Program-made: the position numbers and the translations under genes
Source of the DNA: CAYQQU01 sp964419545
GTDB lineage: Bacteria > Bacteroidota > Bacteroidia > Chitinophagales > Saprospiraceae
NCBI GenBank assembly: GCA_964419545.1
Contig: CAYQQU010000004.1
Coordinates: 1-64,000, forward strand
Length of the DNA: 64,000 bases
Direction: 5' to 3'
Notes under the pieces: generated by a model
The model's database searches: none
The model's input: only the letters and a program-made list of their open reading frames with translations
Told to the model about the DNA's origin: nothing
Shown: positions 34,461 through 43,399 of the stretch, piece after piece
How positions within the stretch are numbered: position 1 is the first letter of the stretch
Layout of the letters: each line of letters starts with the position of its first letter

Positions 34461-36023
34461 ATGAAAAGAAGAAAGTTCATAAAAACGACGGGCGCTTCTC
34501 TGAGCGTCCCGCTCATCTTTAACGGCATCAGCCTCTCGGCAGTGGCGAAACCGCTGTATTTCAATGCTATGAACACCGACTCGGACCGGGTGCTGGTGCT
34601 GGTGCAACTCTCCGGAGGGAACGACGGCCTCAACACGGTCATCCCGCTCGACCAATACGATCGACTGGCCAATGCGCGGGGGAACATCATGATTCCGGAG
34701 AACCAGGTGATCACGGTGACCGACGAATTCGGGTTTCACCCCAAAATGAACGGCGTCAAGTCGTTATATGACGACGGTAAGCTGGGTATCGTCCAGAGTG
34801 TGGGCTATCCCAACCAAAACCGCTCGCACTTCCGTTCCATGGAGATCTGGTCGACCGGCTCCACGGAAGAGGAGGGGGACAAGACCGGCTGGCTGGGGCG
34901 GTATTTCGACGATCTGTTTCCCGGTTTCCCGGATAATTATCCCAACGGCGACCAGCAGGATCCTTTCGCCATCGCGATGGGCAACTACGTATCGCCGACC
35001 TGCCAGGGGCTGGCGGCCAACTTCAGCGTAGCGCTCAAGGATCTGTTTACGCTGGGGCAGTTCACCGAGTGGGAAGCGGACGTGCCGCAGGATTCGTACT
35101 ACGGGCAGGAGCTCGCTTTTTTGCGGGAAACCATTACCGATACCAATGCCTATTTCGATCGCATCTCCGACGCCGCCAATGCGGGCAACAACATGGTCAC
35201 TTACCCGGAGACTAAGCTCGGCGAACACCTGAAGAGCGTCGCGCGGCTGATTGCGGGAGGCCTGCAGACAAAGGTCTACGTCGTTACGCTGGACGGCTTC
35301 GACACACACGCCAGCCAGGTGGCCGGCGGTCAGCCTACGGAAGGCCGGCACGCCCAGTTGCTGGAAACGCTGTCGGAAGCCATTCACGCTTTCCAGCAGG
35401 ACCTGATTATGCTGGGTATCGAAGAGCGCGTGGTGGGGATGACCTATTCGGAGTTCGGCCGGCGCATACGCTCCAACTCGAGCTTCGGCACCGATCACGG
35501 TACGGCGGCGCCGATGCTCCTGTTCGGCTCCTGCGTCAACCCTCAGGTGCTGGGGCAAAATCCGGATATACCGGAAGAGGTGGGCATCATCGACGGGGTG
35601 CCCATGCAGTACGACTTCCGGGACGTCTACGGGTCAGTGCTGATGGACTGGTTCGAGGCGCCGCTGAGTCACGTGCAGAGCCTGCTCGGCAACCACAATT
35701 TCCAGTACCTGCCCATTGTGAATGGCTGTCAGACCATTTCCAGCCAGCGGGAAAGCGCCGTGACGGCGGAATTGGAGCTGTTGACTTATCCCAACCCTTT
35801 CAAAGACGGCGCTATGCTGGAGTTTACCACCGCCGGGGAAAGGGTGCGGTTAAGCCTGTTCGATGCGATAGGAAGTGAATTGGAAGTGCTGGTCGACAAA
35901 CGACTGCCGGCGGGTAAGCACCAGCTGCGGTTTGACGGCCGGGGGCTGGCCTCGGGAAATTACTATTTCCGGCTGGTGATGGACGCGAAGCAGTGCGTCC
36001 GGAGAGCGGTGAAAATCCAATAA
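34461..36023 (+). CDS. DUF1501 family protein with Tat-like signal and T9SS sorting domain
   Basis: The 520-residue protein begins MKRRKFIKTTGASLSVPLIF, a twin-arginine-like signal. The DUF1501 (sulfatase-like fold) core shows VLVLVQLSGGNDGLNTVIPL at about 43, PNQNRSHFRSMEIWSTG at about 115, YVVTLDGFDTHASQ at about 270 and TYSEFGRRIRSNSSFGTDHGTAAPMLLFG at about 330. The last ~80 residues are a type A sorting domain (TYPNPFKDGAMLEF ... GLASGNYYFRLVMDAKQ). The ATG at 34461 follows AAAAAGG and starts at the signal; an upstream TTG is less likely. It is the partner of the DUF1800 gene, and the pair may form a secreted complex of unknown role. Confidence 0.85.
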   Translation: MKRRKFIKTTGASLSVPLIFNGISLSAVAKPLYFNAMNTDSDRVLVLVQLSGGNDGLNTVIPLDQYDRLANARGNIMIPENQVITVTDEFGFHPKMNGVKSLYDDGKLGIVQSVGYPNQNRSHFRSMEIWSTGSTEEEGDKTGWLGRYFDDLFPGFPDNYPNGDQQDPFAIAMGNYVSPTCQGLAANFSVALKDLFTLGQFTEWEADVPQDSYYGQELAFLRETITDTNAYFDRISDAANAGNNMVTYPETKLGEHLKSVARLIAGGLQTKVYVVTLDGFDTHASQVAGGQPTEGRHAQLLETLSEAIHAFQQDLIMLGIEERVVGMTYSEFGRRIRSNSSFGTDHGTAAPMLLFGSCVNPQVLGQNPDIPEEVGIIDGVPMQYDFRDVYGSVLMDWFEAPLSHVQSLLGNHNFQYLPIVNGCQTISSQRESAVTAELELLTYPNPFKDGAMLEFTTAGERVRLSLFDAIGSELEVLVDKRLPAGKHQLRFDGRGLASGNYYFRLVMDAKQCVRRAVKIQ

Positions 36024-36058
36024 GGAGAGAAAAGAGAGCGAAGATCAGAATGAAAAGG

Positions 36059-36115
36059 AGGCAGGCCGTTCCTTCCAAGTGACGTTTTCCCGGGTAAGGC
36101 CTGCCTTTTCCTTTT
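36059..36115 (+). terminator. Candidate terminator of the DUF1800/DUF1501 operon
   Basis: AGGCAGGCC (36059-36067) pairs with GGCCTGCCT (36098-36106) and is followed by TTTCCTTTT. The loop of 30 bases is long. It lies between convergent gene ends and may serve both strands. Confidence 0.5.
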
Positions 36116-36123
36116 CAGTCTGA

Positions 36124-37221
36124 TTAATTACTGCGGGCTTTTTTGAAGAAAATATTGACAAAAGAGCGGTAGAGGTAACGCAGATCCGTAGCCAGCGGGC
36201 TTTTCTCGTAGGCCCGGAGGTATCGCTCTTCCGAAGCGACGATCTCCTCCAGGGTAGTGGGAAGATCGGCGTAGAAAGGCGGGATAAGACCCGGTTTGAA
36301 CTTTTTGCGGTATTCCTGGAATGCTTCGGGGTACAGGCTCATGTAGTGGCGGCTGATGGGCCGTACGCCGACGATCTTCAGGTCGCCGCGCAACAGATTG
36401 ATGAGCATGGGAAGTTCGTCGAGCCAGTAGCGGCGCATCAGGCGGCCCACCGTGTTGATACGAGGATCGTTGTTGAGCTTGCCGCCGTCCTGCAATCCGT
36501 AGCGATCATAAACGAAAGCCTGCAGGTATTCCGAGTAGGGATACATGGTGCGGAACTTGTAAACTTTGATCAGTTTGCCGCCCTTGCCGATGCGCTTGAG
36601 CTTAATGAGGGGCCCGTAGGTGGCTTCCATGTTGAAGTCGGGCGTATCTACTTTCTGGGCGATGAAGTAGAGCAGGCCGTCGCATTTGATGCTGTCTACC
36701 AGCCGGTAGCCGCAGGAAAAGAGGCGGCCGTAGGTCTCCATCTCGGAAATGACGCGGTTGCGGCCCTTGGTGATCCCGAAGTACACTTTGCGAGCGTGGG
36801 GCACCTTAGGCAATACTCGCTTAACGCCGTAATCGAGCACGTAATAGCTTTTGCTAATGGGCTTCGGGTACTTTTCGAGAATGCGGTTCTTCCGTTCCTC
36901 GGCGGTCTCGACGCAACCGACGAAATAGCCTCCTGCGACAAGCAGGTCGTTGATCGATTCCAGGTACTTATTGATGAAACGGACGTGGTTGAGCTTTTCG
37001 GTCCCTACCATGAGCCCGCTAAGAACGGGCGGAGCCGTTCCATCAGCTGCTTTTTTTTCCAGTTCCCACAAGTCGGAAGGGGATTCCAAGATCGTCGTAA
37101 CGCCCCTTTCCGCGTAGTCGTCGAGCTTTGCTTCAACGAAGCGGAGGACTTTTCCGGGTAGTTTCTGATCTAAATCCTGTGTTTGTAAAGTGTGTTGCAC
37201 GTGTGTTTGTTTTAAAACCAT
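36124..37221 (-). CDS. Bacterial sugar transferase (soluble undecaprenyl-phosphate sugar-1-P transferase-like)
   Basis: The 365-residue protein has the C-terminal catalytic region of the WbaP/PglC-type sugar-phosphate transferases: KVYKFRTMYPYSEYLQ at about 215, KLNNDPRINTVGRLMRRYWLDELPMLINLLRGDLKIVGVRPISRH at about 245-290 and KPGLIPPFYADLP at about 308. Such enzymes start polysaccharide assembly by moving a sugar phosphate onto undecaprenyl phosphate. The usual membrane helix just before the catalytic core is not evident, and the N-terminal ~200 residues are a soluble region I cannot assign. The ATG at 37221 is preferred to an upstream TTG at 37251. It is the last gene of the polysaccharide locus and may have its own promoter. 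Confidence 0.8.
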   Translation of the reverse strand: MVLKQTHVQHTLQTQDLDQKLPGKVLRFVEAKLDDYAERGVTTILESPSDLWELEKKAADGTAPPVLSGLMVGTEKLNHVRFINKYLESINDLLVAGGYFVGCVETAEERKNRILEKYPKPISKSYYVLDYGVKRVLPKVPHARKVYFGITKGRNRVISEMETYGRLFSCGYRLVDSIKCDGLLYFIAQKVDTPDFNMEATYGPLIKLKRIGKGGKLIKVYKFRTMYPYSEYLQAFVYDRYGLQDGGKLNNDPRINTVGRLMRRYWLDELPMLINLLRGDLKIVGVRPISRHYMSLYPEAFQEYRKKFKPGLIPPFYADLPTTLEEIVASEERYLRAYEKSPLATDLRYLYRSFVNIFFKKARSN

Positions 37222-37251
37222 CTGAAACGCAATTTGGGTACGAGCAGGCAA

Positions 37252-37517
37252 GGCCGGTTTAGGCCTCCAGTGTCGTTGTAGGGAAGAATTGGGTCACCAA
37301 TTAGGGGAAGCGAACGAAATTTTTAGAGGAAACACTACTCAAAGCTCGAAGTAGTAGGGAGAAGTGAATTATTGTACGTTAAGACACGTCAAAAATAACC
37401 CTATTGCAAGAGAAAAGAAAGGTTTGTGAAAAAAATCATGTATAATTAACTTAAAATTGAGGTTTATATAGTTAAACCGGCCTTGTGTTGGCCGATCTTT
37501 AACGGGAGGGCCCGCCG
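37252..37517 (-). promoter_or_regulatory. Intergenic region with candidate promoter of the sugar transferase gene
   Basis: On the minus strand, TATTTTTG (37397-37390) matches the -7 consensus exactly; no well-spaced TTG was found. A weak hairpin CGGCC/GGCCG near 37478-37494 may end the upstream membrane-protein gene. I see nothing else in these 266 bases. Confidence 0.3.
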
Positions 37518-39230
37518 TCATTCCTGCGAGGTCTGTTTTTCCGGGCCCAGTTTGAATCCCTGCTGCAGGTTTTCTCCCCGCAGTTCCAGGTTGGCCTGCG
37601 GGTACGGCGAGCAGGGCAGGGGATGGTAAAAGCATTGGTCTTCCACGACCGGTACGTGTATTTTCAGGTCACCCGCCTGGAAAATCCTGGTCTCGATGGT
37701 GTCGTAAGGCATCGGAATCAACAGGTTGGATGCGCTCCAGGGCTGTTGATGGATCTTCCCTTTCCTGATCTGGTATGGAATGATCAGCAATGGCAACAGA
37801 ACCACCAGCGGCGTCAGGAGGCCGTCCAGCGCTCTGGTGGGCAACAGGTAGGCGTACAGATAGGCCAGCGTAAGGCCGCATCCCAGAAAGAGGAAGCTGT
37901 AGGCAAAGCGGGGGTCCGGCGCTTTCATAAACCAGAACGCCAGGTTGACGTATACGGTCAGTAAAAGGATGGCGAAGGTGAAATCTTTTCGCACCAGCGA
38001 AAAGATGAGGGGGATCAGCCCGAAGAGGCTCACGATCAGCATGAGCTTTACGAGCTCTCCTTTATCGTCCCACCAGATGGGAAACCATTCCTCGAAAGGC
38101 ATCGCCAGCAGGGCCTCCACTTCTTCCATGGTCAGGTGGCCGTCCTTGGCGTAGTTGGGCATCCGGGGAGCGCATTCGATGAATTTTTGGTCGTAGACAA
38201 TGGTCGCCTTGGGGATCTTCCACTCCACGTCCACGAGGTCCAGGCCGGCCATCGGGTAAAGCGGATAGCCCGAAAGTACGATGTTGCGGTAAACGAAAGG
38301 CCCGCCGACAAGCAGGCCGATGGCGGCCCAGGCGGCCAGCTGCCGGAGGTCGGTCCGAAGAAGGGTAAACAGCAACAATAGCACGAGCAGCGCCGAACTG
38401 AGCTTGTATGTGGCGGCGGTGACGACGATCAGCCAGAGCGTGGCCACCTCCGCTTCTTTGCCCCTGGCGGTAAAGGTGTCGCCGAAAAGAAGAAAAGCGT
38501 ATAAGACCAGTACGGAAGTGATGACGTCGGTATTGGGGCTGTTGATCTCTTTTACGGCGTGAAAGGCAAATAGTAAGAGCAATAGGCTCTTCAGCACGTA
38601 GGCAAAGCGATCTTTGGCCCGGGCGGCGGCTACGACGTCGTGGGTAAGGCGCACGATGAGCAGCAAATAGAAAAAACTATTGATGGGGAACAGCAGATAG
38701 CGATCATCAATAGCCGCCATAAACAGGGCGTTCGGAATAAAGAAGTGCGAATTGTAGGCGAAACGCCCGTGCAGGTTGCCCAGCCCCGGCACCACGGCGT
38801 ATTCTTTGATCCAACGGATGGATTGGGTGTGGTATAGCCCCGTGTCGTACCATTTTATTTCGCTGATCCCCACAAAGATGGTCATCAGGGCAACGGCGCC
38901 CAGGGCGAGTTTTACCCAGAGATCGGTTGTTCGCCAGCCGGCGCCGAGCTGTTTCCATACGGCGCCGAGTGAGGAACGATGCCGGTAAGTGAGCCCGGCT
39001 CCCGCCAGCAGGAAAAAAGCCTGTACGCCCAACCCGATCGGGCTGAAAAGCGTGGCGATCGCCGTCAGTCCGGAAATGATGAGAAACCCGGATAAAACGA
39101 CGTAATCCAGCTTGGGCAGGGCCGGAGCAGCCGATCGTTGCACCGACCTGGCGATCAGGTCGTAGCCGAACAGCCCGAAAACGAGAGACAACCAACCCAG
39201 CACAAGCCAGGACACGATAATCGTTACCAT
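37518..39230 (-). CDS. LIC_10190-type polytopic membrane protein (GT-C-like)
   Basis: The 570-residue protein has roughly a dozen hydrophobic segments and a conserved block at about 120-160: WYDTGLYHTQSIRWIKEYAVVPGLGNLHGRFAYNSHFF. I associate this with the LIC_10190 family of polysaccharide-locus membrane proteins. The DTGLYH acidic loop after the first helices is reminiscent of GT-C glycosyltransferases. If so, it transfers sugars from a lipid-linked donor outside the membrane, but no activity is proven. The C-terminal ~75 residues are soluble. It follows the NodB-like gene by 189 bases, the largest gap between consecutive genes in this part of the locus. Confidence 0.65.
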   Translation of the reverse strand: MVTIIVSWLVLGWLSLVFGLFGYDLIARSVQRSAAPALPKLDYVVLSGFLIISGLTAIATLFSPIGLGVQAFFLLAGAGLTYRHRSSLGAVWKQLGAGWRTTDLWVKLALGAVALMTIFVGISEIKWYDTGLYHTQSIRWIKEYAVVPGLGNLHGRFAYNSHFFIPNALFMAAIDDRYLLFPINSFFYLLLIVRLTHDVVAAARAKDRFAYVLKSLLLLLFAFHAVKEINSPNTDVITSVLVLYAFLLFGDTFTARGKEAEVATLWLIVVTAATYKLSSALLVLLLLFTLLRTDLRQLAAWAAIGLLVGGPFVYRNIVLSGYPLYPMAGLDLVDVEWKIPKATIVYDQKFIECAPRMPNYAKDGHLTMEEVEALLAMPFEEWFPIWWDDKGELVKLMLIVSLFGLIPLIFSLVRKDFTFAILLLTVYVNLAFWFMKAPDPRFAYSFLFLGCGLTLAYLYAYLLPTRALDGLLTPLVVLLPLLIIPYQIRKGKIHQQPWSASNLLIPMPYDTIETRIFQAGDLKIHVPVVEDQCFYHPLPCSPYPQANLELRGENLQQGFKLGPEKQTSQE

Positions 39231-39419
39231 ACTAACAATGAATTAAGAGCTGGTTCGGAGATGGCCATTGGGGCTGCAAGACCCAGCTTCCGGGATTTCC
39301 TTTTGGCCTTTTCCGGCACGTAGCCGAAAAAATGGCCTTCGGGAGAACCCGAAATCTGTTTTTCGCTTCAACGGCGCGGCTTCCGAACAAGCTGAAGGTG
39401 GAGGGAATATTGCCTGATG
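39231..39419 (-). terminator. Gap with hairpins, possible terminator
   Basis: On the minus strand, TTCGGG/CCCGAA (39353-39338) with a 4-base loop is followed by GGCC and then a T run (39333-39328). A second stem, GGCCTTTTCCGGC (39305-39317) with GCCGAAAAAATGGCC (39323-39337), overlaps it. This could attenuate transcription within the locus. Confidence 0.35.
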
Positions 39420-40187
39420 TCAGGATGCTTTTCGCAGTTTGATCAACCAGTATTTTACCATGTTCTTAAGCTGCTGAGATTTCTTTTCCCGCCACCACAG
39501 CAGCTGATCGTCGGTCCAGCGCTGGGGGTGAAAATTCAGCATGATCTTCGGCGGCAACTCCCGCCGCTGCAGAGAGGCAATGATCTGGTCGGTGGTGCGG
39601 AACGTGAAGTCGAAGTTTGTTTTCACCTTATCCCGAACGCTGAACCGGTGGCCGTCCCAGCGCATCCCCGTATCGGTGAGGTAGAACACCTCCTCAAAGT
39701 CGAGGTCGAAATAGGGTTCTCCGATTATTCCGTATTGCCGGTAATCGTAGTGTTTCCAAACGTCTTTGTTGTCGTACTGAGAGCGGGGGCTGCCGTGCAT
39801 GCAAATGGAAGTTACGGGCGCCACGGCCCGCAGTTTTTCCAGGTGTTTTTCAAAAAACTGAATGGCGGCAGCGGGATCTCCGTTCGCAAAATCCATATCC
39901 TCGTAGTGGTAGCCGACTTCGTGGCCCATATCGTAGATTTCCCGGATGACCCCTTCGTCGAAGCTCTGGGGCACCATCCGGAAATAGTAGGTGCCCCGGA
40001 TGCCGTGGGCGTGCTGGATCTTGGCGAACGCCAGGGAGTGGAGCTTGCGGTCGTCCACGTCGTGGCGCAGCATGACGGATCGGGCTTCAGGACGTTGCAG
40101 GTAATCCGAAAAAGTCTGGAAAGCATACGATGCTTCCTGCAGGGCGTCGAGCAGTTTCTGGTACACGTTCAGGGAAAAATCGCGCAT
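39420..40187 (-). CDS. Polysaccharide deacetylase-like (NodB fold) protein
   Basis: The 255-residue protein has a NodB-like metal-binding start, VMLRHDVDDRKL at about 38-49, and a second motif HEVGYHYEDMDF at about 88-99 that supplies the metal His residues. It continues with SICMHGSPRSQYDNKDVWKHY at about 127 and MLNFHPQRW at about 217. Relatives remove N- or O-acetyl groups from glycans, and this subgroup is common in surface-polysaccharide loci. No signal peptide or TM segment is present, so it may act on cytoplasmic precursors. It starts 34 bases after the DUF354 gene ends. Confidence 0.75.
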   Translation of the reverse strand: MRDFSLNVYQKLLDALQEASYAFQTFSDYLQRPEARSVMLRHDVDDRKLHSLAFAKIQHAHGIRGTYYFRMVPQSFDEGVIREIYDMGHEVGYHYEDMDFANGDPAAAIQFFEKHLEKLRAVAPVTSICMHGSPRSQYDNKDVWKHYDYRQYGIIGEPYFDLDFEEVFYLTDTGMRWDGHRFSVRDKVKTNFDFTFRTTDQIIASLQRRELPPKIMLNFHPQRWTDDQLLWWREKKSQQLKNMVKYWLIKLRKAS

Positions 40188-40221
40188 AGTAGTTTTATTT
40201 TCAAGGCTTGATCGCGGCGGT

Positions 40222-41289
40222 TCAGGCGGAGAGGTTCCGGCTCGGCTGGCCGGCTTCCGAACGGCTCATCTTGGTCTTTCCATAACGTTCCACGACGAAG
40301 TCGTATAAAAAGCGGGTGACGTTGATCTTTTGCTCCAGCAACTGATCGCGGCGCTTCCGGAAAACGGCCCGGTCTTGTTGCAGGATCTCATCCACCAGGG
40401 AGGTCACCTTCGCCGAATCACTGGTGTTGTAGACTAGGCCGTATTTTTCCTGATCCTGGCAGTAGCTTCTGGCGATGGAGTTGATGTAAATGGTCGGTGT
40501 GCCGAGTACGCCGGCTTCCGAAGCGATCGTGGCCCCTTCGCTGACGACGAGGTCGGCGTAGTACAGGGCGTGGTGGATCTTTTCCGGTGCGATTTTAATG
40601 CGGTATTCCAGCATCTCTTCGGGCAGGTCGGCTTCGGAGGTGATGAAAACGCGCATCTTGTCGGATAGTTTGCGCACCAGTGCGAGTTTGTCATCCCGCG
40701 ACAGCCCGCGGTGGCCGGCGTCGTGGGTGGCGTTCCAGGAAACGAAACGGATGATCGCGTAAGGCGTATCCGGCGCAAGCCCCAGCCAGTTGTATATCTG
40801 CGGATCGGGTTTGAAAAACTCGGGATGCAGGTAAGCGATCTCGTGATAGCCGTTGTAGCGCTGTTGTTTGGGGCCCAGTTCTTCGGGCAGCACTTCGGGG
40901 GTGAGGATCACGTCGGTGAACGGGCGATACAGAACGATCTGTTCCATATTACCGGAATCTTCCAGCGAGAGGTGTTTCTTCCCCAGCAGGAAAGCCGCGT
41001 GGGCCGCGTAGATGGAGCCGTGGCTGACGAAAAGGTCGGGCCGGAAACCCATAGCCGTGCGCAGCATCTGCAGGTCGAACTTGACCAGCCCCCAGAGCTT
41101 GCCGGATAATTTTTTGTAGTGTTTCCCGAAGCTGCGGTACGGGAAGCCTTCGGCTCGCAGGAGCTCCAGTTCAAATTCTTTTTCCCGCGCCGTGAACAAG
41201 ACTTCGGCGCCTTCCCGGACGAGCAGGTGAGCCAGGTGCTTGAACAGGTGAACGTGCCCGGGGTGGCCGATATCGAAAAGTATGCGCAT
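40222..41289 (-). CDS. DUF354 family glycosyltransferase-like protein
   Basis: The 355-residue protein starts MRILFDIGHPGHVHLFKHLAHLL, the signature of DUF354, and has a GT-B-like two-domain layout. FVSHGSIYAAHAAFLLGKKHLSLEDSG (about 88-114) closes the N-terminal domain, and VSEGATIASEAGVLGTPTIYINS (about 250) is the C-terminal donor-binding loop. Its fold resembles UDP-GlcNAc 2-epimerase and MurG, so it may epimerise or transfer a sugar; which one is unknown. Its ATG shares one base with the stop of the upstream gene (TGATG), implying coupled translation. A GTG one codon earlier is possible. Confidence 0.75.
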   Translation of the reverse strand: MRILFDIGHPGHVHLFKHLAHLLVREGAEVLFTAREKEFELELLRAEGFPYRSFGKHYKKLSGKLWGLVKFDLQMLRTAMGFRPDLFVSHGSIYAAHAAFLLGKKHLSLEDSGNMEQIVLYRPFTDVILTPEVLPEELGPKQQRYNGYHEIAYLHPEFFKPDPQIYNWLGLAPDTPYAIIRFVSWNATHDAGHRGLSRDDKLALVRKLSDKMRVFITSEADLPEEMLEYRIKIAPEKIHHALYYADLVVSEGATIASEAGVLGTPTIYINSIARSYCQDQEKYGLVYNTSDSAKVTSLVDEILQQDRAVFRKRRDQLLEQKINVTRFLYDFVVERYGKTKMSRSEAGQPSRNLSA

Positions 41290-42317
41290 CACTTGATATT
41301 TTGATAAACTTTCAAACCAATTTTTCCTACTTCGTAGAGCGGCTTGTTGAGCACCAGGTAATAGCGGCCGTAAGCTACTTCCTCGCCGCCGAACCGGGCC
41401 TTGAATTCGCGTACGCCGTAGTCCTCCTCCGGTTTGCCGGCTCCCATAAAGTCGAAATGGGAAAAGCCGTTTTCCACGCCGTATTCAATGGGCGCCCAGG
41501 TGGCCAGCACGCTGGGGTGCAGGCCTTTTACCAGGCCGTCTTTTCCGCAGACGTACCATTCGTAGATGACCTTATCGGCAAAGACCGGGCACATGATCCC
41601 GCCGACGACCTCGCCTTCGTATTTCACCAGGAAAAACTTGCCGATATCGGCTTTCCAGAAGTGGAGGAAGAGCTCGAGATCCGCCAGCGGCTTTTTGACC
41701 TTTTCCTTGTACAGCGTCTGCAGGATCTCGTAAAAAGCGACGATCTCTTCTTCCGATTGGGCGAGGGCGGTCTCCGCGCCGGCTTTCAGGCTCGACTTGA
41801 TCTGGCGCCAGCGGCTTTTGCTCATGCGTTTCTTGACCTCGGCCGCATCGTCCGTCCTGACCAGGTAATTGAGGTGCGGCCGAAATTCGAAGCCGGCTTC
41901 TTCAAAAACCGGGCGGAAGGACGTGGTGTCGAAGAAATTGCGAAACTCCACGAAAATGGCTTTGCCCCCGGCGTGCTTCAGGAAACCTTTGAGCAAAGCC
42001 CTGACGACCGCTTCGGGTTGCGGGGCGTCGGGCGACACCAACGGGCCTCCCCAGACGATCAGGCGTCGCGACATCCACGATCTGATACCCGTGCCGTTCG
42101 TCTGAAAAACGCCCAGCAACTGGCCCGCTACGGCGCCTTCCCGGCCGGTGGCCATCACCTGAAAGGGCCGGTAGCCGGGTACGCTCTCCAGGAAGCGGAA
42201 AAAAGCGGGGCTTTGAAAAAAATTACCCTGCGGGTGTCGTTGCAAAAAAGTTTCCAGCTTTTCCAATTGGTCGGTGGCGATATGGCCAAATTGGGCATGC
42301 GTCGTTGTTTGTATCAT
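41289..42317 (-). CDS. FemAB-like GNAT-fold aminoacyl/acyl transferase
   Basis: The 342-residue protein has the double-GNAT layout of FemABX/BioF2-type enzymes: LETFLQRHPQGNFFQSPAFFRFLES at about 20-45, MSKSRWRQIKSSLKAG at about 165-180, FFLVKYEGEVVGGIMCPVFADKVIYEWYVCG at about 225-255 and HPSVLATWAPIEYGVENGFSHFDFMGAG at about 263-290. FemX-type enzymes add amino acids to lipid-linked precursors. In a polysaccharide locus such proteins may attach an aminoacyl or acyl group to the glycan. The ATG at 42317 is preferred to a GTG at 42338, but either is possible. It overlaps the DUF354 gene by one base. Confidence 0.7.
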   Translation of the reverse strand: MIQTTTHAQFGHIATDQLEKLETFLQRHPQGNFFQSPAFFRFLESVPGYRPFQVMATGREGAVAGQLLGVFQTNGTGIRSWMSRRLIVWGGPLVSPDAPQPEAVVRALLKGFLKHAGGKAIFVEFRNFFDTTSFRPVFEEAGFEFRPHLNYLVRTDDAAEVKKRMSKSRWRQIKSSLKAGAETALAQSEEEIVAFYEILQTLYKEKVKKPLADLELFLHFWKADIGKFFLVKYEGEVVGGIMCPVFADKVIYEWYVCGKDGLVKGLHPSVLATWAPIEYGVENGFSHFDFMGAGKPEEDYGVREFKARFGGEEVAYGRYYLVLNKPLYEVGKIGLKVYQNIK

Positions 42318-42400
42318 GCTGAGATGATTTGTAGCCACACTCGTGAGGATAATGGGCTTTTGGGTATGGCGGTGAACAAAGATTAAGCGGTTGGCCGGCG

Positions 42401-43399
42401 TCAGCTTTCTACGGGCGCCGGCTCGGGCTGCCCCACCACTTGCCGGTAGATCCCGGCGATCCTTTCGGCGACGGCCGGGGCGTCGAGGCCCAGCGCCAGC
42501 AGGCGGTCGCGCCCGGCGGTGCGTCCGTTTTTTTCTGCGTATTCCAATGCCCGGGCCAGCTGCCGGGCGTAGTCTTCGCTATCGTAAGAAGCGACGTAAC
42601 AACCGGGCGTATCGCCGACTACCCAGGCCGCATCGCCGGCGGGGGTGACCACCATGGGGCAGTTGCAGGCCATGGCTTCTTTGACGACGTTGGGCGATCC
42701 TTCCATGAAGGAACACATCGCAAAGGCGTCGACGGAATTGAAGTATTTGACCACCGTGTCGTGCGGCACCGGGAAGGGCGCGATCAGTTCCACATCGGGG
42801 CGGCCCAGGCGCTGTACGGCGGCTTCGGCCAGGCGGTAATTTTTACGGGTGTTGCGCGGATCGCCGATGAAGAGAACGTACTTTTTGTCGGGCGCCAGGC
42901 CCAGCTCTTCCCGGCAGCCGCCCGGATACAGCTTAAATTGCTCCAGCCGGACGCCGTTGGGGACGATGTGGGATATCTTTTTGCGGTAAACGAATTTTTC
43001 GATATTGGCCGACTTGGAGATCAGGCCTTTGACAAAAGGCTGGATCAGCCAGGTAAGCACCGTCAGATAGCGGCTCCGGAGCAACACTTTGCGGTAGCCG
43101 ACGTACTCCCCGTAGGCGTCGCTGCCCATGAGCGAGAGCACTACGGGCGTGCGGCCCGCGCCGAGTACCGCCACCCATCCCGAAAGGGTGTAGTGGGCGT
43201 GGATGAGATCGACGGGATTGGCGCGCAGGTGTTCCTGCAGCCGCCGGCTGTTCCGGTAATAGTGAGCCGCGCCCTTGCCGCGAACCGGGAAAAAGGAAAT
43301 GTCGATGCCAAGCGCCTGCAGGGACGCTGCCTGCGAGGCGATGAACGGCGAGATGTCCTGGTGTTTGGCGTTGCCGCTGGCTACAAATAAAACCTTCAT
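42401..43399 (-). CDS. Glycosyltransferase family 4
   Basis: The 332-residue GT-B enzyme has an N-terminal acceptor domain (MKVLFVASGNAKHQDISPFI, then DLIHAHYTLSGWVAV at about 64) and a C-terminal donor domain with HIVPNGVRLEQF (about 143), YVLFIGDPRNTRKNYRLA (about 168), SVDAFAMCSFMEGSPNVVKEAMACNCPMVVTPAGD (about 220-255) and the EX7E motif EGSPNVVKE. It probably transfers a nucleotide-activated sugar with retention of configuration. The sugar is not predictable. Its start overlaps the upstream ATP-grasp stop by 4 bases (ATGA). Confidence 0.9.
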   Translation of the reverse strand: MKVLFVASGNAKHQDISPFIASQAASLQALGIDISFFPVRGKGAAHYYRNSRRLQEHLRANPVDLIHAHYTLSGWVAVLGAGRTPVVLSLMGSDAYGEYVGYRKVLLRSRYLTVLTWLIQPFVKGLISKSANIEKFVYRKKISHIVPNGVRLEQFKLYPGGCREELGLAPDKKYVLFIGDPRNTRKNYRLAEAAVQRLGRPDVELIAPFPVPHDTVVKYFNSVDAFAMCSFMEGSPNVVKEAMACNCPMVVTPAGDAAWVVGDTPGCYVASYDSEDYARQLARALEYAEKNGRTAGRDRLLALGLDAPAVAERIAGIYRQVVGQPEPAPVES

